Assembly (NCBI GenBank): GCA_016929465.1
Contig: JAFGIT010000039.1
Span: 1 to 24,285, forward strand
Length of the DNA: 24,285 bases
From: Candidatus Coatesiibacteriota bacterium
GTDB lineage: Bacteria > B130-G9
Direction of reading: 5' to 3'
The notes beneath the pieces were generated by a model. It worked only from the letters and a program-made list of their open reading frames with translations, was not told the origin of the DNA and did no database searches. The position numbers were made by a program, and so were the translations under genes. Below, one piece after another: positions 1-6,680 of this stretch (position 1 is the first letter of the stretch; each line of letters begins with the position of its first letter).

Positions 1-282
1 CACGCCCTCTTGATTCTCGAGCGAGAGAGTTTCGATCTCATACTGCTGGACGAGGTCTTCAAGATCGGCCCGTTTGACGGGTTGGACACATACCGGAAGA
101 TCAGGAGTCTCAATCCCTCGATACCGGTCATCATGATGACAGGCTATTCCGACGTCGAGGAGCATATCACGCAGGCGATCCAGGAAGGTGCGTTTAAGCA
201 GGTTATAAAAAAGCCCTCGACAATAGCCGAGATAACCGAAGTCGTCGGTAACTGCCTGATGGAGTGCAATAGCAAAGAATAA
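1..282 (+). CDS. Response regulator receiver domain, 5'-truncated by window edge
   Basis: Only the C-terminal 93 codons are present, and the frame is open to base 1, so the true start lies upstream. The fragment carries the second half of a CheY-like receiver fold. The likely phospho-acceptor Asp is in LILLDEVF, the conserved Thr in IMMTGYSD, and the conserved Lys-Pro in QVIKKPS near the end. The residues after the Asp (EVFKIGPFDG) lack the usual 'MP.MDG' proline, a mild divergence. The protein stops shortly after the last receiver helix, so it either ends as a single-domain regulator or has any other domains N-terminal and outside the window. It would be phosphorylated by a histidine kinase that cannot be identified here. 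The next gene is on the opposite strand, so it belongs to an operon to the left. Confidence 0.88.
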   Translation, partial: HALLILERESFDLILLDEVFKIGPFDGLDTYRKIRSLNPSIPVIMMTGYSDVEEHITQAIQEGAFKQVIKKPSTIAEITEVVGNCLMECNSKE

Positions 283-301
283 TCGACCCGACCTTCGCAG
301 A

Positions 302-901
302 TCAGGAATGAGCGACTGTCCCCGGTGTGAGATATCGACCCGCGACCTCGCCGAAGAGCCTCATGCAGGCCATCGCCACGAAGAACGCTGCGAATACCGT
401 CCCCACAGAGAATAACAGGAGCAGGAAGCAGCGAAGGAATACGTCGAGGTACTCACCCAGAAAGCCGAAAATCCTGAGAAGACGTCTAACATCGAACGCG
501 CTTTTCACTGAATCCGTGCTCAGCCAATTGGCAATCCCCCAGGGCAGCAGTACCGCTGCCACTACCGTGAGTACCACACCAATCGTGAGAAAGGTACCCC
601 AGGCAGCATTTTCTTGATTGAGGCTTGCAAGCCAGAAGAAGAGCCCAGGCAGAATGCAGTATATTATCGATATGAAGAAGGCTTTGACGCCGAGTAGAAA
701 AGACCCTCCTACTCGCCATTCCGGCAGTCCTGAATACTGCTTATCCCGTATCGTGGTTCGAAGGATCTGAAGGAAGTAGCCCTTCGAGAAGAAGAAAAGC
801 ACTGGTATCCCCAACAGAAGGCCGCCCAAGAGCGTCTTACGCATCCAGTGCTTCTCCCCAAGAACCCCAGTCAGAGCCTCTGTAACACTCGTCTTTTGCA
901 T
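302..901 (-). CDS. DUF4013-like multi-pass membrane protein
   Basis: Predicted 199-residue integral membrane protein. It has about four hydrophobic segments: residues about 20-40 (TLLGGLLLGIPVLFFFSKGY), 70-95, 105-125 and 155-180. The stretch GYFLQILRTTIRDKQYSGLPEW followed by a glycine-rich turn and 'GVKAFFISIIYCILPG' is typical of the DUF4013 family, whose function is unknown. The open frame reaches an ATG at 931, but I chose the ATG at 901 because an AGGAGA ribosome binding site lies 7 bases upstream of it and none precedes 931. It is transcribed alone, divergently from the hydrolase-helicase pair. The family assignment is from memory of the motif, and no role can be inferred. Confidence 0.8.
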   Translation of the reverse strand: MQKTSVTEALTGVLGEKHWMRKTLLGGLLLGIPVLFFFSKGYFLQILRTTIRDKQYSGLPEWRVGGSFLLGVKAFFISIIYCILPGLFFWLASLNQENAAWGTFLTIGVVLTVVAAVLLPWGIANWLSTDSVKSAFDVRRLLRIFGFLGEYLDVFLRCFLLLLFSVGTVFAAFFVAMACMRLFGEVAGRYLTPGTVAHS

Positions 902-908
902 AGTGCCG

Positions 909-914
909 TCTCCT
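909..914 (-). promoter_or_regulatory. Ribosome binding site deciding the start at 901
   Basis: On the minus strand this reads AGGAGA, 7 bases before the ATG at 901. The alternative in-frame ATG at 931 has no comparable purine-rich site, so the shorter protein is preferred. Confidence 0.6.
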
Positions 915-1017
915 GCAATTTTGGATTCCATGCTCGCAACAACTAAGCTGTACTGTATAGTATATAGATCGAATAGTGATTGATTGGGTTACAAACTTCA
1001 AGCGACCGAGATAATAG

Positions 1018-1770
1018 ATGAGTGTCAAGGATCATCCGAGCGCGGGGCAAGGCCCGAGGGCGACCGTCGTATTCGACAACTACCGCTATGACCGTAGATT
1101 GGCTACCGGATGGGGATTTGCGGCGGTCATAGACGGCCTCGAGAAGGCCATTCTCTTCGACACCGGCAGCGACGGTGGGATTCTGCTCTCCAACTTGAGT
1201 GCACTGGACATCAGACCGGATTCGATTGACGTGGTCTTCCTCTCCCATATCGACGATGATCATACCGGCGGTCTCATGGAGTTCCTCGACAAGAATCCCT
1301 CCGTCAAGGTCTATTTGCCCTCATCATTTCCCAGCTCGTTCAAGTCCAGTGTGGCGCGGGCATGTGCCGAGATGGTAGAGGTAAGAGGCGCGACTTCGAT
1401 CTTCGACGGCGCCTTCACTACTGGCGAACTCGAGGGCACCAAGACGGAGCAGGCACTTGTCCTTGACCTGGGCGGCTCTATTGCCGTCATAAGCGGGTGT
1501 GCACACCCAGGTATCGATCGATTGGTTAAGGCTGCAATCGATATAGCAGGCGCCAAGGACGTCTTGATCCTGGGCGGCTTCCACTTCTTCAGGTCAGACA
1601 CCCACTCAATAATCGCAATGATCCGAAAACTGCGTGAGCTGGGGGTAAGATGGGCAGCGCCGACCCATTGCTCGGGTGATGAGGGGCGTCGTCTCTTCCG
1701 GGAGGAGTACGACGGGCACTATATCGAAGTGGGCATCGGAAAGACCATCGACCTCTCGGGATTGGATTGA
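1018..1770 (+). CDS. Metallo-beta-lactamase-fold hydrolase (COG1237-like)
   Basis: 250-residue MBL-fold protein. The metal-binding signature is SHIDDDHTGG (His77, Asp79, Asp81, His82), where the usual H-x-H-x-D-H has Asp in place of the second His. An H-x-D-x-D-H variant also occurs in ComEC-type MBL domains. Further ligand positions are GCAHPGI (His163) and the late PTHCSG (His217). GCxHPGI and GGFHF are features of the family annotated as dihydropterin-aminobenzene-ribofuranosyl-phosphate synthase-related hydrolases (COG1237). The substrate cannot be read from the sequence. There is no signal peptide, so it should be cytoplasmic. It ends 12 bases before the helicase start, so the two are probably co-transcribed. 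The ATG at 1018 has only a weak purine-rich leader. Confidence 0.88.
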   Translation: MSVKDHPSAGQGPRATVVFDNYRYDRRLATGWGFAAVIDGLEKAILFDTGSDGGILLSNLSALDIRPDSIDVVFLSHIDDDHTGGLMEFLDKNPSVKVYLPSSFPSSFKSSVARACAEMVEVRGATSIFDGAFTTGELEGTKTEQALVLDLGGSIAVISGCAHPGIDRLVKAAIDIAGAKDVLILGGFHFFRSDTHSIIAMIRKLRELGVRWAAPTHCSGDEGRRLFREEYDGHYIEVGIGKTIDLSGLD

Positions 1771-1773
1771 CGC

Positions 1774-1780
1774 AAGGAGG
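1774..1780 (+). promoter_or_regulatory. Strong Shine-Dalgarno before the helicase GTG
   Basis: AAGGAGG lies in the 12-base gap between the hydrolase stop and the helicase. It sits only 2 bases from the GTG at 1783, unusually close. No other ATG, GTG or TTG lies at a better distance in frame, so the GTG is kept as the start. Confidence 0.55.
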
Positions 1781-1782
1781 CC

Positions 1783-4263
1783 GTGACAATCGACACTTCC
1801 ATTTTTTTTGAGAGATTTCTCAATGGCAATAAGGAGATCGTGCACCGCGTAAAGACGCCGCGATCCCCTGCCACATATCAGGTCCCATCTGAGCCATTAC
1901 ACCCAGAGCTCGATGTCGCTCTCAGGGAAATGGGCATCGAAGGGCTTTACTCTCACCAGGCGGAGGCAATAGACAGCATCCGCCGCGTCCAATCTGTCGT
2001 AATCGTCACTTCGACGGCAAGCGGAAAGACCTTCTGTTATACGCTACCGATAATCGATCGCTTGCTGAGGGATCCCAGGGCAAGAGCGCTGCTCATATTC
2101 CCCACAAAGGCACTCGCACAAGACCAGCTGAAATCACTGGCGAGATTCAGGGCAGCGAATCCGAAGATAGCCTTCGAGGCTGGCTGCTATGACGGGGATA
2201 CTCCTCCCGATCTGAGACGGAGGTTGCGCGACGAGGGAAGCATAATCCTCACCAATCCTGATATGTTGCATCAGGGAATCCTCCCCAATCATTCCCGTTG
2301 GGCGCACTTCTTCGCGAATCTCGAGTTTGTCGTTATAGATGAAATCCATTCCTATCGCGGAGTGTTTGGCTCGAACGTTGCCAACGTTATGAGGCGTCTC
2401 AGGCGGATAGCCAGCCATTACTCTGCGGCGCCAAAATTCGTCTCATGCAGCGCCACGATAGCGAACCCGAAGGAGCATGCCGAGGGGATTACAGGAGAGC
2501 ACACCGCTGAGATAACCAAGGATGGCTCACCGCACGGCGAGAAGCAATATCTGCTGTTTAATCCCGATTTCATCGACACGGCGAAGCTCACCAGGCGAGG
2601 CCCATTTGCCGTCGCAAGGAAACTCATGGCGAACCTCGTCAAGGAGAGAATCCAGACGATAACGTTCGTCAGAAGCCGCTATGCGGCAGAACTCGTCTAT
2701 CGCTATTGCCAGGAAACGCTGGCGAAGAAGAGCCCGACGCTCGCACAATCGGTCAAGGCATATCGAAGCGGTTACCTCCCGGTTGAGCGACGCGAGGTCG
2801 AGAAAGGACTCGCGGAGGGCAGGCTGCTCGGGGTGGTCAGCACGAATGCCCTCGAGCTCGGCATCGACATCGGCGGCCTGGATGCGTCGCTGATCGTGTC
2901 CTATCCGGGGACAATCGCCAGCTTCTGGCAGCAAGCAGGTCGCGCCGGACGAGGTGATGATAGGTCACTCGTGATACTCATCGCACAGAATACGCCTATC
3001 GACCAGTTCCTGATGAATAATCCCGACTATCTCTTCAGCCAGTCGCCGGAGCATGCAACGATAGACCCCGATAATCCGCAGATCGCCATATTTCACCTGC
3101 AGTGCGCACTTCGCGAGCTTCCATTAAAACCACTCGAGTATGCGCTCTTCGGAGAGCACACTCTGGCGATGCTCGACATCTTGAAAGACAACGAACTCGC
3201 CTCATATATCGGCGATCAATGGCACTGGGCAAGCGATACATATCCTGCCGCCGAGTCGAGCCTCAGAAACGGCGGGGCGGACATCTATGCGATTATGGAT
3301 GACACCAGCAAGCGAGTCATCGGCAACATCGATGCGGAGAGCGTCCCCTTCGAGACACACGAGAATGCAGTCTATCTCCATGACGCCGACACATACTTCG
3401 TCAAGAAGCTCGACACCGAGAACAACATCGTATTCGTCGAGCGCCGAGACCTCGACTACTACACCAGAGCGATGAGCGACTCGAGCATCCTGGTGGATGA
3501 TACAGAGGATGAGAGGCATTGGCTCGACAATATGGTCTTCTTTGGCGACGTAACCGTAACGACGGTCATTCCGATGTTCAAGAAGGTGAAGTTCTACAAC
3601 AGGGATAGTATAGGCTACGAGAAGCTTTCATTACCGCCCCAGAAACTCGAGACAGTTGCCGCCTGGCTCGTACCAGGCGCGAACGCCATGGCGAAAGTCG
3701 CCCACTATGGCGCGACAGCGGTGGACGCCCTCAAGGGCATAGCCAATGTCCTGGTGGACATAGCATCTCTCCATCTGATGGCCGATCAGGGCGATATCGG
3801 GACCGTCGTCGATGCGACGAACACCGGCTCGCCCACCTTGTTTGTTTACGACCGCTATCCATACGGAATCGGATACGCCGCAAAGCTCTACGAAGTCATC
3901 GACAAGGTCCTTTTCGATACGCTCAAGGTGATCAAGACCTGCCAGTGCAGCGAGGGATGCCCCTCCTGTGTGGGTAGCGCAATGCCCGCCTACGCGATGA
4001 CGAGCATTGACTCTGGCACTCGCGGCGTCCTTCCCGACAAAGAAGTGGCAATCGTCCTCCTCCATGAAATGCTCGGACTCGAACCGTACGAGCCCAAATT
4101 CATCAAGCCGAGGCCACACCCAGCATCCCTTCCTAAAGAAGCCGAACCCAAACCCGTCGGAGAACCGAGCGAGCCACCGACCGAATTCAAGCGACTCCCC
4201 ACTCGCACCGAGGACCGTATCCGAAGGAGGCTCAGGGGCCAGGGCGACAAAGCGAAGGAGTAG
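1783..4263 (+). CDS. DEAD/DEAH-box helicase of the Hrq1/MrfA (YprA) type with C-terminal Cys4 (DUF1998-like) site
   Basis: 826-residue superfamily 2 helicase. Motif I is TSTASGKT (Lys82), motif Ia is FPTKALAQDQ (about 106-115), motif II is DEIH (186-189), motif III is SAT (223-225) and motif VI is QQAGRAGRG (about 383-391). The C-terminal region carries C720-x-C722-x3-C726-x2-C729 (CQCSEGCPSCVG), the zinc-binding signature of the DUF1998/MZB region in Hrq1 and Bacillus MrfA. Relatives are 3'-5' DNA helicases, and MrfA acts in repair of mitomycin-type crosslinks together with the exonuclease MrfB. A proline-rich charged tail (about 780-826) follows. The size fits the family. It starts at GTG just after a strong AAGGAGG and is probably co-transcribed with the MBL hydrolase. 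No MrfB-like gene lies next to it in this window. Confidence 0.93.
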   Translation: MTIDTSIFFERFLNGNKEIVHRVKTPRSPATYQVPSEPLHPELDVALREMGIEGLYSHQAEAIDSIRRVQSVVIVTSTASGKTFCYTLPIIDRLLRDPRARALLIFPTKALAQDQLKSLARFRAANPKIAFEAGCYDGDTPPDLRRRLRDEGSIILTNPDMLHQGILPNHSRWAHFFANLEFVVIDEIHSYRGVFGSNVANVMRRLRRIASHYSAAPKFVSCSATIANPKEHAEGITGEHTAEITKDGSPHGEKQYLLFNPDFIDTAKLTRRGPFAVARKLMANLVKERIQTITFVRSRYAAELVYRYCQETLAKKSPTLAQSVKAYRSGYLPVERREVEKGLAEGRLLGVVSTNALELGIDIGGLDASLIVSYPGTIASFWQQAGRAGRGDDRSLVILIAQNTPIDQFLMNNPDYLFSQSPEHATIDPDNPQIAIFHLQCALRELPLKPLEYALFGEHTLAMLDILKDNELASYIGDQWHWASDTYPAAESSLRNGGADIYAIMDDTSKRVIGNIDAESVPFETHENAVYLHDADTYFVKKLDTENNIVFVERRDLDYYTRAMSDSSILVDDTEDERHWLDNMVFFGDVTVTTVIPMFKKVKFYNRDSIGYEKLSLPPQKLETVAAWLVPGANAMAKVAHYGATAVDALKGIANVLVDIASLHLMADQGDIGTVVDATNTGSPTLFVYDRYPYGIGYAAKLYEVIDKVLFDTLKVIKTCQCSEGCPSCVGSAMPAYAMTSIDSGTRGVLPDKEVAIVLLHEMLGLEPYEPKFIKPRPHPASLPKEAEPKPVGEPSEPPTEFKRLPTRTEDRIRRRLRGQGDKAKE

Positions 4264-4285
4264 CATCAGAGCGGCGGTGGGAAGA

Positions 4286-6475
4286 CTATCTTAGCTCGAA
4301 CCTCTCCTGCTCGATGTCCCCAATCAGCTCCCCGTTTCCAGAGTCTATCAGCGCTCCCAGGAATGAATACTCACCCAGCGGCATTTCAGGAGAAATGTCC
4401 ATCCAGAAGACCGGATAGAAATAGCACCTGGCATGACTGTAAATCCTATGATCAGTGATGATTGGGGATGCTGTCGGAGCGAGATCCGGCAGGAACAACA
4501 GCGAGCCATCTGGCCCTGCAAGGGCAATATAAGCATCGACAAAGGCATCCATCCCGCGGTTGCATAGGTCTCCGTAGAGCACCAGCTCCTCACCTCTGAC
4601 ATACGATGGTTTCTCCGTTCTGAGACAAACACGCGGCAGGCCATCTCCCGGCTCCTCCACAAGACGCGAAAGCCCCTTCTTCGTAGCGATCCATTTGGCC
4701 CCGGCCGCATCGATCCCAATATCATACACTGTCCCGTTGCAGAGCCCATCAAGCCCATGATACGAGACGAAATCAATGCCATCGAATCGGCTTACTCCAA
4801 GTCCAGTCCCAAGCCAGAATATCCCGTCTGACGCTTGCTCTATTGTGCTTACGAAGTTGAAGGCTAGACCGTCCCTCGGGCGGTAGTATCTGAATCCCTG
4901 GCCGTCGAAGAGCGTCAAGCCAAAAACCGATCCGAACAGCCATTTGCCATCCGCAGCGAATTTGATCTCGAACACAAGGTTGTCCAACAAGCCATCATCC
5001 ATGTAATACGAGGCGAACTCTCCGTCCGAGAACCTAGTCACCCCAAAGGCGGTCCCGAACCAAACCGCGCCAGTCGGACCGAATTCGATGTCGAATATGC
5101 AGTCATTGCTGAGACCATCCAGAGCAGTGTAACTCGTCCATCGATCCCCATCGAGCCGGCTTGCGCCGAACCGGGTCCCCGCCCAGACCTCAGCGTCCGG
5201 GCTCTCCGCAAGGCAGAGAACGAGATTGTCTGCTAGGCCATCCACAATGGTGAACCACTCGAAGCCTCCGTCCCCAAGACGCCCGATCCCGCCGGCAGTG
5301 CCGACCCAGATAGAACCAATCTGCGAGACTATTACGTCATGCACCAAGGTGTTCTTCATTCCCTCTTCGACCCCATACCAATACTTACCGCCATCCGTAT
5401 CCATCCTGCAGATGCCATTCTTTGTTCCAAGCCATTTGCCGCCGGTGGCATCGATCTCGATCGCCTTCACATTTTGTTGCTCGAGCCCATCCTCTACCAG
5501 AAGATGCGTAAAACTCGTGCCGTCATACACGCAAAGCCCGCCATCCGTCGTCCCTATCCATGCTCGACCGTCATCGTCGATCGCGACAGAAGAAACATCA
5601 TTGCCCGGGAGACCGTCGGCGGTGCTAAAACTCTGCCAGTTCCCATTCTGGCGAATTGACACTCCATCTCGGGTCCCAAACCAGCTCCGACCGAATCGGT
5701 CGCAGTAGATCATCTTCACCTTGGGATTCGGGATGTAATAGCGCGAGCGATAGGTCGTGCTTCCCCTGTCGTCGAGAAGAGTCAGTCCATAGAGCGTCCC
5801 GAACCACTTCTCCCCATCGAGAGCGGCGCCGACCGCAAAGACGCAATTATCACCGAGGCCATCGAAGAGCCTGAATTTGGTCCAATCCTGTCCGTCGAAA
5901 CTGCCAACTCCGCCCTGATAGGTGCCGAACCAGACGACTCCCTTGTTATCCACCGCGATCGAAGTCACCCAGTTGCCTGCAAGGCCGTGGTCCGTCGTAT
6001 ATGTCCTCCAGCTGCCGCCATCGAGAACGGAAGCCCCATTCGTAGTGCCTGCCCAGATACGACCCTCCTTGTCCTGGGTGACCGAATAAATCCAATCCGA
6101 ACCGAGCTCATCGCGCGAGCCCGAAATCCAGAAATACCTGCCGTCATACCGGGCTAGCCCCCAGCCACCGGTCCCGATCCAAAGATCCCCATCATCGGCA
6201 AGCCAAAGAGACTTGATGAAGTTGCACGGGAGCCCATCTGTCGTGCGAAATATACGATAGCTGAAATCATGCCTCGACCAACGAACAAGCCCCCCCGAAG
6301 TGCCCGCCCAGACATATTCCCCGCCCGCGACCAGGCAATTTACGATGTTCGGATTGGTCCAGCTCTCGAACTCAGCCGCTCTGGCGACACGCGCAGGCGA
6401 CAACATAAGCAAGAGGATTAGATAGCAAAACAGCCCGACCAAAGAGGCACTCGATTTGCTGACTCTGACCCTCAA
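4286..6475 (-). CDS. Exported two-component-regulator-type beta-propeller protein
   Basis: The open frame extends to 6589, but I chose the TTG at 6475 because an AGGGAG site sits 6 bases upstream and the protein then begins with a clean signal peptide: basic MRVRVSKSS, a hydrophobic core LVGLFCYLILLLML, then ARAAEF. The mature part is built of about 40-45-residue repeats of the type 'D..G..W.GT..G..R.DG....' (for example DGDLWIGTGGWGLARYDG, KGVVWFGTYQGGVGSFDG, GRAWIGTTDGGLCVYDG). This is the Reg_prop repeat that forms the periplasmic propellers of hybrid two-component sensors. There is no kinase or transmembrane domain, so this is a stand-alone exported propeller. The last about 115 residues form a beta-rich domain (SYVRGEELVLYGDLCNRG... 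LGEYSFLGALIDSGNGE) that is also found at the end of the upstream paralogue. Ligand unknown. Confidence 0.85.
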   Translation of the reverse strand: MRVRVSKSSASLVGLFCYLILLLMLSPARVARAAEFESWTNPNIVNCLVAGGEYVWAGTSGGLVRWSRHDFSYRIFRTTDGLPCNFIKSLWLADDGDLWIGTGGWGLARYDGRYFWISGSRDELGSDWIYSVTQDKEGRIWAGTTNGASVLDGGSWRTYTTDHGLAGNWVTSIAVDNKGVVWFGTYQGGVGSFDGQDWTKFRLFDGLGDNCVFAVGAALDGEKWFGTLYGLTLLDDRGSTTYRSRYYIPNPKVKMIYCDRFGRSWFGTRDGVSIRQNGNWQSFSTADGLPGNDVSSVAIDDDGRAWIGTTDGGLCVYDGTSFTHLLVEDGLEQQNVKAIEIDATGGKWLGTKNGICRMDTDGGKYWYGVEEGMKNTLVHDVIVSQIGSIWVGTAGGIGRLGDGGFEWFTIVDGLADNLVLCLAESPDAEVWAGTRFGASRLDGDRWTSYTALDGLSNDCIFDIEFGPTGAVWFGTAFGVTRFSDGEFASYYMDDGLLDNLVFEIKFAADGKWLFGSVFGLTLFDGQGFRYYRPRDGLAFNFVSTIEQASDGIFWLGTGLGVSRFDGIDFVSYHGLDGLCNGTVYDIGIDAAGAKWIATKKGLSRLVEEPGDGLPRVCLRTEKPSYVRGEELVLYGDLCNRGMDAFVDAYIALAGPDGSLLFLPDLAPTASPIITDHRIYSHARCYFYPVFWMDISPEMPLGEYSFLGALIDSGNGELIGDIEQERFELR

Positions 6476-6680
6476 AAGTCGCTCCCTATCAATGCGCCTT
6501 GTCGAAGCGCATACAAAATCATGTTGCAACGGCGCTCCCGCGACCAAAACCTTCGCCTGTGCTGGCCGCAAGGCCAGTTGGCTATTCAATAAATGAAGTA
6601 CATACGGTCAGGGCCATAACATCAAGCCCAAACCGTCTCTCGGATGACACCTTCTGCCGAATGCGGCCACAGTCGCCAAT
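6476..6680 (-). other. Structured spacer/5' leader between the two propeller genes
   Basis: 205 bases without a convincing gene. Two perfect hairpins are visible. One has a 6-bp stem CTGGCC/GGCCAG (6562-6567 with 6572-6577, 4-base loop). The other has a 6-bp stem ATGCGC/GCGCAT (6492-6497 with 6507-6512, 9-base loop). On the minus strand the second ends only 4 bases before the AGGGAG ribosome site at 6482-6487. Neither is followed by a T-run, so they are not classic terminators. They could tune translation or stabilise the downstream message. That role is inference. Confidence 0.4.
6482..6487 (-). promoter_or_regulatory. Ribosome binding site deciding the TTG start at 6475
   Basis: On the minus strand this reads AGGGAG, 6 bases before TTG. 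The longer option (TTG at 6589) has no such site and would put 38 non-hydrophobic residues in front of the signal peptide. Confidence 0.6.

Noticed and set aside
955-1000. TATAGT-like -10 in the divergent region 902-1017
   Set aside because: No matching -35 at proper spacing on either strand, too weak to call.
3631-4266. 211-codon minus-strand frame opposite the helicase
   Set aside because: Lies wholly within the helicase C-terminal region and is a shadow of its codon bias. The helicase Cys4 motif establishes the true frame.
4600-6350. Recurrent similar DNA segments
   Set aside because: Explained by the 40-45-residue propeller repeats of the encoded protein.
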